Source: Bombardia bombarda
Taxonomy: Eukaryota > Ascomycota > Sordariomycetes > Sordariales > Lasiosphaeriaceae
Reading direction: 5' to 3'
Length of the DNA: 64,000 nucleotides
NCBI GenBank assembly: GCA_030512295.1
Contig: JAULSR010000004.1
Span: 2,480,001 to 2,544,000 of the forward strand
Shown here: positions 32,826-44,072 of the stretch, piece by piece
Layout of the letters: the number at the start of each line of letters is the position of its first letter
Position numbering within the stretch: the stretch's first letter is position 1
Notes under the pieces: generated by a model
What the model was told of the DNA's origin: nothing
Seen by the model: only the letters and a program-made list of their open reading frames with translations
Databases searched by the model: none
Translations under genes and position numbers: made by a program

Positions 32826-35088
32826 ATGCGGTGGTTTTTCTTTCTCCTCCTGCTAGCACCCGCCACCCTCGCCGTCAACTTTCCCTGGGAATCCGTCCAA
32901 CTTTCCAAGTCAGACCTTGTCGGCTACCCCGATATCGCCTTTGGAGATGCAACCTCATCCAATGCAACATACCATGGCCCCAGGTGCAAAGTCGGGCCTG
33001 TGGATCCCGAATGGCCAACAGCAGACGAATGGACGAGATTCAACGAGACACTGGGAGGTTCTCTCCTGAAGCCCATCCCACCTGGAGCTGCCTGCTACCC
33101 AGGGCCAAACTACGATGCCGCAAAATGCACTTACCTGCTCACGACAGCCGCCTTCTCGAGGTTCTACTCCGATGATCCCCTGACCATCCTGACGGACTGG
33201 GCCCAGGGAGGCACCTGCGTGGTGTCGCCTGTCGCAACTGGAAACTGCACACAGGGAGGATATCCAGTCTACGTCGTCAACGCAACGACCGTTAGGGATA
33301 TACAGCTGGCAGTCAACTTTGCGAGGAATAGGAACATCCGGCTGGTGATCAAGCAAGTACCACCCCCTGGTTCTGTATCTTGCTCATGGCCTGTTCTAAT
33401 CCCTCCCGTACAGAAACACAGGCCACGACTTTGGCGGACGCAGCACTGGCGCCGGCGCCCTCAGCATCTGGACGCATTACCTCAAAGACTTCGAGTACAT
33501 CCCTGACTACGAGATCGACCGCCACCGCGGCCAAGTCGCGCGCGTCAGCGCCGGCATCGAGGCGTGGGAGCTGTGGAACTACATGGACAAGCACAACACC
33601 ACCATGGTCGTGCCTGGCGGCGACACGGTCGGTGCCTATGGCGGGTGGATTGCCGGCGGCGGACACAACTCGCTCAGCTCGTACTACGGCCATGGGTCGG
33701 ACCAGGTGTTGGCTTTCCAGGTCGTGACTGCCGACGGCAGGTATCGCAGCGTCACGCCGCATCAGAATGCAGATCTGTTCTTTGCCATGCTCGGGGGAGG
33801 GGGAAGCACGTATGGCGTGCTGACTTCGGCGATCGTCAAGGTGTATCCGCCGACGCAGGTGACGAGCTTGCCGTTGAGCTTCCAGGTGGGGTCGGCGTCG
33901 CCGTTTGGGAATTTCACGTTTCCGGGCAATGGCTCGTTTCCCGGCTTTCCCTTTCCCACGAATGGTTCGGCGCCTGGGGGGTTTCCCTTTCCGCCAAATG
34001 GAAGCTTCCCCGGCTTTCCCTTCCCTCCCACAAACGGGTCAGCACCACCACCCGGCTTCCCCTTCCCTCCCACAAACGGCTCCTTCCCAGGCGGCTTCCC
34101 CTTTCCCACCAACGGCTCAGCCCCCGGAGCCTTCCCCTTCCCCTTCCCCTTCCCAGGCAACGGCTCCTTCCCCGGCTTCGCACCCCCCGTAACCGTCAAC
34201 TCAACCGCCACCTTCTGGGAGGGCGTGCGGCTCTACCAGTTCTTCGCGCCCACCGTCACCGACGCCGGCGGCACCCTCTACAGCTACGTGACCCGCATCA
34301 CCAACGACAGCTACACCTTCACCACCACCTTTGAGCTGCCCAACACGTCACCGTCCCAAGCGCAAGCCCTCGTCGCGTCCCTCTTCTCCGCCCTCAATCA
34401 GATCGGCATCCCGGTCAACAACACCCTCCCCCAAAGCACCGCCAGCTTCGCGCCCGCAGCGCGCACAGGCGCAGGCGACATGCCGGGGAACACCTACTTC
34501 GGCTCGCGCATCTTCCCGCGCGCCAACTGGGACAACGAGACCATCTTCAACGCCACCTTTGCCGCAATCAGAGAGACCGTCGAGGCAGGATACACCTTCC
34601 ATGGCATCAACCACGCTGCTACTGACAAGGTCGCTGGCTACCCGGGGAACACGACATCCATCAGCCCCATCTGGCGCAACGGGCTGATGCATGCGGACTT
34701 CTTTGACTATTCGCTGTTTGCCCCCGCGGCAGGAGGATTTGGGCCAGCGCCGCCGACAGAGCCACAGCCGTCGTTCAAGACGGGGTATGCAAAGTTCAAC
34801 AGCTATATGGACCTGATACGCAAGGCGACGCCGGCGGGCGGGGCGTATTACAACGAGGGGGACGTGCAGGAGCCGGGGTGGCAGGCGGCCTTCTTTGGGG
34901 GGAATTATGGGCGGCTGGTGCAGATCAAGCGGGCGAGGGATCCGTGGGGACTGTTTTGGGCGCCGACGATGCCGGGGAGCGAGAGGTGGGTTGTTGAGGT
35001 GGAAGGAAAGGGGGATGGGGTGCCGAGTCAGAATGGGCCGCTTTGTAAGAGTGGGAGTGGGTGGGGGGAGGAGGAGAGGAAGGAATGA
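32826..35088 (+). CDS. Secreted BBE-type FAD-linked oxidase with glyco-repeat insert
   Basis: Exons 32826-33352 and 33414-35088, 733 aa. The intron is of the rare GC-AG type (GCAAGT...CGTACAG), and only this junction gives VIKNTGHDFGGRSTGAGA. The signal peptide is MRWFFFLLLLAPATLA. The PCMH/FAD domain shows NTGHDFGG, with His180 the expected covalent FAD ligand, then VPGGDTVGAYGGWIAGGGHN and ADLFFAMLGGGGSTYGV. The C-terminal BBE motif GAYYNEGD...WGLFWAPT is also clear. Between the two a Pro/Phe/Gly insert of about 95 residues is made of NGS-x-PG-FPFP units, each with an N-glycosylation sequon. This makes the protein longer than the usual 550-620 aa. The enzyme class performs flavin-dependent oxidations, often in secondary metabolism. 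Confidence 0.9.
33917..34188 (+). repeat. Degenerate in-frame repeat encoding NGS-rich FPFP units
   Basis: Imperfect units encoding [NT]NGS[FA]P(G)(G)[FA]PFP are repeated about eight times within the oxidase gene. Units differ in length by multiples of three, so the frame is kept. Confidence 0.85.
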
Positions 35089-36010
35089 GTCTGGCAACTG
35101 CACTCCGTTGGTCCACTCACCTCCTTCCCCCCCCCCCAGAGATGTAATGTGAAGAAAATAAGCTCTACTAACAGCGGGCCCTTTCGTGGTACTAATTAGC
35201 TGGTTTGCAGCAGATGGCGGAAGGTGCGAGCCGTGTCAGACGCTTGACGGGTAATGGTTCCCATGAAGCCAGACTTGCTGCTCCATGCCGTAACACGAAA
35301 ATTTTGGATAACCTCGTCTGGAAAAAAAAAAAAGACCACATCTTGCATCACAGCAAATTATTTCATCAATTATTGCACAGTCTAATGCTCCGTTCATGGC
35401 GAGAGTTATCCGGTGTTGATGAGTAATGCCAATTTCCATGAAGAGCTGGTGATTGAGACAGAACAGGATACGTCACGTTCAAAAGATAAAATTGTCACTG
35501 CTCTACTGAAAATACGCGCTGGATTTAAACATGAACTATTGCACAAGGTCTGTGTCTGTACTGGGGTTCCCGAAGTCCGTCATTGCTCGCGCGCGGCTAG
35601 TGTTCACGCGCGGGCATGAAGCGCGCGCGCGCGTCTTGCTAACAGACCGTGCTCCCTATCTAGCGCCTAGCAAAGCACAAGTGCTATTCTAAGCATTCGT
35701 TCCCCGCTCAGCCCTTTCAAAGACAAACCAATGATTTTCCACCATTTGGCCTAACCTTGCTCCTCCCTGAACCAACAACACATACTTGCCGTATTAACGC
35801 TCATGGATACGACGTCACATCCAATGGCTGGCTGGGCTCAGGATGAGCCGCCTGTCCACTTGGTCTTTGACAGGCCCCGACATCAAAATCCTAGGGCAGT
35901 AATTTCATCCTGCCTCAATCTCGAATTGTCCTGCTTCCTCGTCGCAAACTGCAAAAAACACGGCCGAACACTTTCAGCCCACCTTGTTAGCATCGCAAGC
36001 TATCACCACA
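35089..36010. other. Intergenic with repeat remnants
   Basis: Holds the second copy of the dispersed repeat (35132-35240), an A11 tract, an AT-rich island with short overlapping frames (about 35330-35580) and a (CG)n-rich stretch at about 35588-35634. No fungal gene supported. Confidence 0.5.
35132..35240. repeat. Dispersed repeat, copy B
   Basis: Partner of 608-720 in the same orientation, starting at the C-run and ending after GGCGGAAGGTGCGAGCC. It differs by many substitutions, so the copies are old or mutated. Confidence 0.6.
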
Positions 36011-37730
36011 ATGAACTCTGTCGCCAGCTCCATATCATGGGCGCATGTCGCGGGGGCCGTTGTCATTTACTACGCCAGCCTCGCCTTCTATCGCCTATTT
36101 CTTGACCCTCTGGCACGGTTCCCTGGCCCCAAGCTGGCCGCCGTCTCCCGCTGGTATGAAGCCTACTACGATGTAGTCTTGAACGGCCAGTACACGCATC
36201 GGATCTTGGAGATGCACAAAGAATATGGTAGGTACTCCATCCCTACTTGCCTTGAGACTGACACCTGATTCTTACATCTCCACCACCAGGCTCAATCATC
36301 CGCATCAGCCCCTACGAGCTCCATGTCAATGATCCATCCTTCTTCCCGCACCTCTACCGTCAAGACGGCCGCTGGAACAAGTATGCCTGGGCCTACGACG
36401 CTCAAGGGCTGCAAGGCGCCATCGTCGTCACCGCCGACCACGACGCCCATCGCGCTCGTCGGCAGCCGCTAAACCCCCTGTACTCCAAGCAGAAGGTGGC
36501 CAGCAAGCTTCACATCATGTACCGCAATATTGACAAGCTGTGCGCTCGACTTGACCAGCTCGTCAGCAGTGACAAGACAGGGGATAAGAAAGTCGTCGAT
36601 GTCGGTGCGAGTATCAGCGCCTTCGCACGAGATGTCTCGACAGAGTTTACCTTGGGCAAGACATACAACGCCCTGGACAAGGAAGACTTTGGCCTCGGCG
36701 TGACCAGTGTCGCTCAGTCTAGCGGGGCAATATGGCGGGTCACGAAGCATGTCCGCTGGTTTGGTCCGCTCTTGGTAAATATGCCGCTTTGGTTGGCGAT
36801 GAGGATTTCTGATGAGGAAACCAAGGCGTTTTTGAATTTCATCAAGGTATGTTATCACCTCACCTTCTCTGTCAAACCAGTAACAGTCCGAATGCTGACA
36901 ACAAGTTCTGGGCACCAGGAGAACGAAGACGACACCAAGAGACTCATGACCGCCGCCACCACCCCCGACGACAAGACCCCACACACAATCGTCCACGAGA
37001 TCATGGCGTCCAGCCTCCCCCCCTCCGACAAGACCCCCAAGCGAATCTTTGGTGATGTCGCCACCGTGACAGGCGCGGGCTTCGAGACCACCGCCAGCGT
37101 TCTGCGTCTCATCCTCTTTCATTTGTACACCAATCCCGACATTTTGCACAAGCTCAGAGCTGAACTTGGAACAATACCCGCCAGCAACCCAGAATTGAAG
37201 CAACTCGAACATCTGCCGTACCTCACGGCGATCCTCACGGAAGGCATGCGCCTGAGCCCCGCTATCGGGACACGCATGGCGCGGATTGCTCCTGATAGAA
37301 GCCTGGTCTATGGAAACTGGACCATACCTGCCGGCACACCCGTGGGCATGACGACCATCCTCATGCATACGGATGAGAAGCTGTATCCGGAGCCGATGAG
37401 ATTCATACCCGAGAGATGGGTGGATCCCGAGGAAAGGAAGAAGAATGAGAAGACGTTTGCGCCGTTTTCCAGGGGGACGAGGAATTGTCTTGGCATGTAG
37501 TAAGTTGCCTCTATTGTTGTCCTTGATGTTCAGTTGTATGATAGTCACTGACGTGGCCGCTTAGTGTTGCTTGGGCCGAGCTGTACCTGCTTGTCTCGGC
37601 GCTGGTTTATCGGTATGACTTTGATTTCAAGGACTACGCCACAGCAAAGGACTTTGAGATGGTGAGCGACCAGTTCATCATAGGGACCTTGGCCAAGAAT
37701 GTCCTGAATGGAATTGTGTACAGAAGATAA
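36011..37730 (+). CDS. Cytochrome P450 monooxygenase (trichodiene-oxygenase-like)
   Basis: Exons 36011-36227, 36290-36846, 36919-37499 and 37565-37730, 506 aa; all introns are GT-AG and phases agree. The N-terminal anchor is HVAGAVVIYYASLAFYRLF, followed by the proline-rich hinge FPGPKLAAVS. The I-helix is GAGFETTAS, the K-helix ExxR is EGMR (ILTEGMRLSP), the PERF-type motif is FIPERW and the haem loop is FSRGTRNCLGM, whose Cys is the haem ligand. The last intron lies two residues after the haem Cys region (CLGM-YVAWAELYL). It is an ER-bound haem-thiolate oxygenase needing a P450 reductase. Its place between the FAD oxidase and the A-T-TE synthetase suggests it tailors that metabolite. The substrate is unknown. 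Confidence 0.92.
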
Positions 37731-40700
37731 ACGACCTTTATCTGGACTCGGGATCATGGTCTCTTCTTCTTGCTGAACTTTATTCCCTCCCGGGCAGTCG
37801 GGCGTAGGATTTCTTTTCTCATCTGATTTAACCTTGGAATGATTCACAATTGCGGTCACTTCCGTTGCTTTGTCATGCATTGTATGGGATGCTCATTTTC
37901 TGGATACTGCACTAGGCAGTTTTTTTATCAAGCGAGGATATTCTCGGCATTCCTTTTTGCGCAAGCAATAGCCGATTCGTCTGTTTAAGAAGCGAAATAA
38001 AGCACAAGGCAGTTACAAGTTCCAGCTTGATACACTGAGTGAGAAAGCTTCCTCTATCTGCGTGGTTCTCTGTGAGCTTCTTAAAGTGGTACTACTCTAG
38101 ATCAGTCACTCATTAGAGAGAAAACTCTTTTAGGATGGCGGCACTGCTGGGGACAAACAACTCGGCACGCTCACGGCTGCCGGTTTCCCGTACCATATCT
38201 TTGATCTCAGTATCCGCTCCATAAACGTGACTGCCAACCAATGCTAAGATTATCGATGTTGTGGTGGGCTTGTAGTCCAGCAGTCTGTAGGTGCATCGGA
38301 TTTCTGATGTGGAGAGAGAAGAAGAAAGGTAGTGGCTAAGGGTGTGTTGCTTTGTGTTTAGAGCTGTAGCTGTGGGTATATAACTCCAATTCCAGTGCTG
38401 TGACACATCACAGAAATATCGACTCCGTCCCTGGAGTACCCTGTGCAAGTTGGTTGAGCCTCAGATAAAGGAGAACATGTTATCATGGCCTTGAGAAAGA
38501 CCCGCCCGCCCCCTAAGGATAAGCCGGTCCACCGATACACTACACCACATACGACCATACCCACTTGAGAACTCGGCATCCCGTCCGCTCTGTCCCAGAT
38601 AAGCAAGTGAGGGCCAGACTAGTAGTTGAGTTGGTGACGACCAGCGAATCCCTAGTGTTGTATGTTTTGAGACTTTTGTCACTCATTTTATACTTCCTTT
38701 TAGTTTGGATACGTTTGTCGTTATTTTTGATATGAATTGCCACGGGGAGTAAGCTTACCACACCTCAAGATTTACTGGTAACACGAGAGATAATACCAGA
38801 AAGCTTAGCAGTCTGAATCTCACAGGGCCTCGAATATATTTACCTAACCTAGTGTAGGATGCATAGTACGTCATGTAGCAACGCGCCAAGCCGATAACGG
38901 CGGTCATCCAGAAAGTGATACGGGAGATTACGGGACAGGTATTCAGTTATCAACTTTGCAGGTGGTTGTGTGACCTCAGATTTTACAGTGAACCAACGAG
39001 TGTGTTTGTTGACCTTCATGTCAACTTCTTCAGTTATGTGAAAATAGCATAGCTGTGCTTAACTGCACTTTTGTTCCTTCTTGAATACTATGTTAACTTG
39101 TAGTTCGTTTCATTTACTTCTTTTAAGGTGGTGGTCTTCAGAGTCCCAGATAGCAAGCTCATCACAGATATCTTGAAAGGGGCTTATCGCCGGTGGCGAA
39201 AAGCAGAATGCACTCTCCTCACCGTCAGCTTACACCCATCATAATTCCAGTCCGAACAACGGCTCTTACATAAAGTCGTCCAGTACTGCCTCGAGTGACA
39301 TGCACTCAGCACATTCACCATCACCGCATCACCAAGCAAGTACTATCACATCCCAATTAAATTATTGTAGTAGTGTCCAGCACCCGAACAAGTCATCGCC
39401 ATTCACCGATGGTTGCCTATCCGTGGCCCCGGAACACTTGCTCTGCGCAGATGTGATCAATACCACCACATGCAGTACGATAATGCGATGCAAACACGGT
39501 TTATCCGTATTAAGCATCTGTTTTCTGCCGATCCATTTTCCCCCCTCTTCTCTTGTGTCGGGCCGAGCTGCAATGTTGGTTGGCTCAGCTGATGGGTGGT
39601 TGCACGAGCGGGCCGGTGGCAGGGATGCTCGATCCCAGGGACGAGAGGCTGAGGTGACAGATCGCGGGCTTGGCTACATAATCCACGAAAATGCAGGCGG
39701 TAGTTTGGGCGAAATTCTGTTGGGGAACTGCATATTGGCTGCATATCTGCTTCTCTTTGGTCCGTTCTGTTCTGTCGGAAGATGGGATGCTGTGGGTGCT
39801 TTTGCGCGGTAAGCGGGAGATTTTGCTCGCTGGATCGACGCATCTCACTGCATTCGAATCTGACAAGAGGTCTTGGTAATTCTTCGGACTGTCTGAAGTG
39901 TTTTCTTCCTGTTACTATGATATGGGGTTGTAAGACAAGGGCCGATGCGTGTTTCGGTTGTTTGCTGCCGCATCTTATCCCCATGGGATTTTCTGTGCCA
40001 GTCTCTTGACGGTCAGATCATGCTGGGCTGGACTGTGGGGGATGATCGAGATACTGTCTGCCTGCTAGTACTTCCTGGCTGCAGGTAATGGAAGGTATGA
40101 ATAAATTCCGAGGCTGCTATTCGCCAAGAGTACGGAATAGGTACAGCAGATGCAGTAGCGTCAGTAGTACATCCTCGATACGGGATGTTAGGGAGTGCGG
40201 TGCCTCTCCCGCTGTTGTGAACCATCACTAACACACCTAGTCCACAAGGGCAAGAGCCATATTCCGATGCAACGCCCTTCATTAGATCACCCGAACATGA
40301 TCGTCGTCTGCTCTTTGCTTGTTCTCGGTTACTATCTTGGCAGCCTGAACATGACGCTCCAAACCCTTCAATCTCTATTCGCACCATGAAACGTGTTCCT
40401 AAGTTGTTCCCAAGGAGTGTAACCCTTATCTTGAAGACATCAACAACGGCGAACAGAGCCCCTTATTGGACATACGCGGGTCACAAACTGACTGAGAGTT
40501 GAACATGAGACATTTCAGTTTGACCTGTCAACCCTTAAGGAAATGATAGACACTGGACCTGTTCTGACTTGTGGTTTATATTGTGGCATCGTGTGTAATC
40601 GTTTTGCCATGCTTGATAATCTTTGTTCTGGCAGACATGATGAGGTCCTAAGTGATGTGTTTGAAGCATAATATTCCGGTAATAGCTCTTGGCATCATCT

Positions 40701-41123
40701 TGTTCAATTTCTCATATTTTCTCCTATCTGTTCTCAATAATTACCGGTGCTTATACCAAGATTAGGATACGAGTTTGATATGGATGCAGGATAAACATGA
40801 TACTTACGGAACTCTATACTTATATCCGCCTTGAAGTACTATATGTTGCAAAGTCATCAGCCATGAGTTTCTTTGATATATAATAACGAGGTCCAACTAG
40901 AAGTCGTATATTCATTGATACGTCTATTTGTTCAGTCTTGTAGTTATTTTCAATCAGCCCGTGTTGAGTCGGACACTCAGTCCGTCATCTCCCACCGAAA
41001 CACTTCAGTTCCTCCCTCGATCCATTCTATCCTCTGCCTCGCCCCATTTATCCCCCGTCACATATATAACAAAATGAATGTCAACAAAGAAGAAGAAGAA
41101 GAAGCAAAAAATCACACACGCCT
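37731..41123. other. Long intergenic region, 3.4 kb
   Basis: AT-rich with no convincing gene on either strand. Frames such as 39300-39812 lack motifs and codon bias. It separates the P450 from the 3' end of the synthetase. No repeat family recognised by eye. Confidence 0.5.
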
Positions 41124-44072
41124 CTAAACATCCCTAGCCTTGAGCACCGCCTTCAGCGTATTCGCAAAGCTCTCCACATAGTCCGGTCCAATCATGGTAT
41201 AATGCGCCCCCTGCACCTCATGGAACCGGACCTCGCTCTTGCAGAAATCATTCCACTTGCTCAGATGCACCTCGACCCATTCCTGCCGCGACTTGGCCGC
41301 CACCTTGAGCGGGATCGCGTGGAACACGTCCATCTGCGCGACCGCCCCGCTCGGCTCGTACTCGACCGCCATGCTCTGCAGGCCAAACGCCACCTCGACC
41401 CATCTGTACAGGCCCTCCTCGCCCAGGCCCAGCTCGAGCATGCGCTGCTCGTCCGCGATGCCCAGGATCTGCGCCATGGCCTTGTCGCGCGTGATGTCGC
41501 GGTAGCTGGCCTCGTCGATGCTGTCGGCGTATTGCTCCGTGGTGAGGCCGAGGAAGTAGCCCAGGTGCAGCAGGCACATGTTCCAGTTGAGCTGCTTCAT
41601 GCGCGACTTGATGTGCGGCGGCAGGTTGAAGCTGCCCAGGAACTTGACGGTGCCGAAGCCGTCTTGGGCGTCGAGCACCTTGGAGATCTCAAAGGCGATC
41701 ATGGTGCCGTAGCTGTAGCCGGCCAGCGCGTAGGGGCCGTGGGGCTGGCGCTTGCGGATGGCGGCGACGTAGGTCTGCACCGTCTCCTCGATGGAGGCGA
41801 AGCGGGTTTGGTTCTCTTCAAAGCCACGCGCGCGAAGGGCGTAGACCGGGCGGTCGTTGTCGGCGAGGTACTTGGAGAGACCGACGAAGACGAGAACTTC
41901 ACCGACGCCGGGATGCACGAGCCACAGGGGGGTCTTGCTGCCGCCGGAGCGGAAGGTGACCACGGGGTCGTAGTCGGCGTTGACCTCAGCCGGCTCAGAT
42001 GATTCACCCGCGGCGTCCTTGGGCCTGATGGCCTTGGCAATGCCCTTGGCGGTCGGGTTCTTCATGAGGACAATGACGGGCACGGTGATACCCAGACGCT
42101 GGTCAATGCGGTTCTTGAGCTTGATGACATCCATTGAGGTGAAGCCCAAGTCGAAGACAATAGTCTCGACACCGATGGTATCAGCGGGGATGTCCTTGGT
42201 CCAGGCGATGTCATTGATGACGGCCTGTTCATCCTCAGTGGCCTCGACAAGAAGACCCTTGGCCTTCAGCTCCTGCTTGTAGGCCTCCACGTTTTGACGA
42301 TGCACTTGCACATCCTCGTCAAAAACACCCTGCTCAAACAGGGCCCTCATCTTGGCACGAGATATCTTTCCAAGCGCAGACACGGGAAGAAGTGGCTGCG
42401 ACTTCTCCTGCAGAGAGAAGACAAGCGGGCGCGTCGAGGTGCTGACAATAGACGCCTGGATGGCCAGGTCGTCAATCTCAGCCATCTCCTCGGCCGACAA
42501 GGGCCAATTCAGGGGGACGTAAGCAACAGTAACCTGCTCAGTGTGGGCAGCCTTCGACGGGAAGCTGACGCAACGCGCAACACGGGTTGCCAGAGCTTGC
42601 TCAATTGAGGCCTGCACATCAGCGGCGACGAATTTGACACCATTGATGTTCAGGATATCCTTGGTACGGCCGATCATGCTCAGGTTTCCAGCAGCGTCAA
42701 GAAGAGCCTGGTCACCAGTGCGGAACCATCCGTCCGCGGTAAAGGCCTCCTTGGTGGCCCCTGGGTTCTTGTAGTAGCCAGCAAAGACAACCTCGCCGCG
42801 GACCTCAAGGTCGCCAGGCTGGTTGGTCGCGGCCAGCTTGATGCCCTCACCACGAATGGTGACGCGCATCTCAATGCCCTTCATGCACTTGCCTAGGGAA
42901 GCCACGCCGAGTTCCTGCTGAGTATCGTAGTCGGGGCAGTTGAGGTTGAAGATAGCGCCGGCGCAGGTTTCCGTCATGCCGAAGCCAGTGGTGATAACGT
43001 TGCGCGGGGCGCCGTACTTCTGGAGCAGGGCAGCCGCAGCGACGGTGGTGCTGACATCGTTGGCCTCACCACCCGAAGCAATGACGCCCAGAGACGACAG
43101 GTCCCAGGTGGCATCCGCTGGTGCGGCCTGCATAGACGGGACCAGCTTGCCCAGGAAGAAGTTGGGAGCAAACGAGCGGAAGACATTGTGGCGAGAGAGC
43201 AGGTCAAGGAAGGTAAGCGGCGAGGGAACAATGTCGGCGGCGTGAACGTGGATCTGGTCAACGCCGACGTACAGACCTTGCAGGTGAATCTCTACCAGAC
43301 TGGCGACATGGTCAAGTCCGATCCAGTTCAGAAAAGGGAGCTTGGCGGGATTGGGACGGACAGAGGCCTTCCCCGCGCAGGCTGCCAGGACCTGCTTGTG
43401 TGTCAAGCGCACAGCCTTTGCATTTCCAGTGCTTCCTGACGTCAACATCAGCATGGCCAAGCCATCATTGGTGCTCTGGCCGGCGCTGATGCCGTGCTCC
43501 CGCGCTGCAGCTGGGGTTGCACCGTTGGGCTTGGTCTCGGCAAGAGACTCAACGGTCTGGATACGCAAGGTGTGACTTCCGCCAAAAAGATGAAGAGACT
43601 TTGCTCTCGTGATGCAGATCGGTGATTCCAGAAGTGTAGAGAGTCCCTCAATGTGCTTGTGCCGATGCTCGTCAACGTTGCTGAAAGGGGAGGACAATAC
43701 AGGGAGGCCATCGGCCAGCAAGACGGCCCAAAACCAGATGATTGTGTCCCAGTGATCTTCCAAGTGGAGTAGAACAGGGCGTCCCTTCGCAAAGCCATCA
43801 AGAGATCGAACAATATTGGCACTGTATTTGGCCTGAGCGTATAGGGCGCTGTAAGAGACTTCAGTGGGTGTCGAGCTGGTGTTACCGAGGCCATACAAGA
43901 TAAGGTGCTTGGTCGATCCAGACTCGGCGCGATACCTCAGAAGGTCTTGAAGGCTGTTGAATGTGGGTTCAGATGCCAGTCCTCGTGACTTTTCCGTGAT
44001 GAGCTCCTTGGGCTTTGGACGACCTAGGGTCATAATGGAGCCCAAGTCGGATAGCTTGTTGAGGAGCGCCAT
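41124..44072 (-). CDS. NRPS-like A-T-TE synthetase (aryl-pyruvate dimerising type)
   Basis: Intact single exon, 982 aa. The adenylation domain (about 35-590) has LTSGSTGNAKA (210-220), FGMTET (364-369), WFRTGD (449-454) and the A10-type lysine in SALGKISR (Lys569). The thiolation domain has DLGFTSMD with Ser646 as the phosphopantetheine site. The thioesterase (about 715-982) has GYSYG with Ser787 and a late His in GAHYTM (957). There is no condensation domain. This A-T-TE order and length is that of the TdiA/AtrA/MicA/BtyA group, which activates aromatic alpha-keto acids and joins two of them to quinones, furanones or related cores. Product class therefore likely; exact substrate not deducible. 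It is the probable core enzyme of the local cluster. Confidence 0.93.
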   Translation of the reverse strand: MALLNKLSDLGSIMTLGRPKPKELITEKSRGLASEPTFNSLQDLLRYRAESGSTKHLILYGLGNTSSTPTEVSYSALYAQAKYSANIVRSLDGFAKGRPVLLHLEDHWDTIIWFWAVLLADGLPVLSSPFSNVDEHRHKHIEGLSTLLESPICITRAKSLHLFGGSHTLRIQTVESLAETKPNGATPAAAREHGISAGQSTNDGLAMLMLTSGSTGNAKAVRLTHKQVLAACAGKASVRPNPAKLPFLNWIGLDHVASLVEIHLQGLYVGVDQIHVHAADIVPSPLTFLDLLSRHNVFRSFAPNFFLGKLVPSMQAAPADATWDLSSLGVIASGGEANDVSTTVAAAALLQKYGAPRNVITTGFGMTETCAGAIFNLNCPDYDTQQELGVASLGKCMKGIEMRVTIRGEGIKLAATNQPGDLEVRGEVVFAGYYKNPGATKEAFTADGWFRTGDQALLDAAGNLSMIGRTKDILNINGVKFVAADVQASIEQALATRVARCVSFPSKAAHTEQVTVAYVPLNWPLSAEEMAEIDDLAIQASIVSTSTRPLVFSLQEKSQPLLPVSALGKISRAKMRALFEQGVFDEDVQVHRQNVEAYKQELKAKGLLVEATEDEQAVINDIAWTKDIPADTIGVETIVFDLGFTSMDVIKLKNRIDQRLGITVPVIVLMKNPTAKGIAKAIRPKDAAGESSEPAEVNADYDPVVTFRSGGSKTPLWLVHPGVGEVLVFVGLSKYLADNDRPVYALRARGFEENQTRFASIEETVQTYVAAIRKRQPHGPYALAGYSYGTMIAFEISKVLDAQDGFGTVKFLGSFNLPPHIKSRMKQLNWNMCLLHLGYFLGLTTEQYADSIDEASYRDITRDKAMAQILGIADEQRMLELGLGEEGLYRWVEVAFGLQSMAVEYEPSGAVAQMDVFHAIPLKVAAKSRQEWVEVHLSKWNDFCKSEVRFHEVQGAHYTMIGPDYVESFANTLKAVLKARDV

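Noticed and set aside
32705..33175. Frame of 156 aa at the start of the FAD oxidase gene
   Set aside because: Overlaps in another frame the signal peptide and first domain of the oxidase.
39300..39812. Plus-strand ORF of 170 aa in the long gap after the P450
   Set aside because: No motifs, poor codon bias and a matching antisense frame of similar length; probably chance.
41202..42002. Plus-strand frame of 266 aa inside the A-T-TE synthetase
   Set aside because: No motif; the opposite strand holds the TE and T domains.
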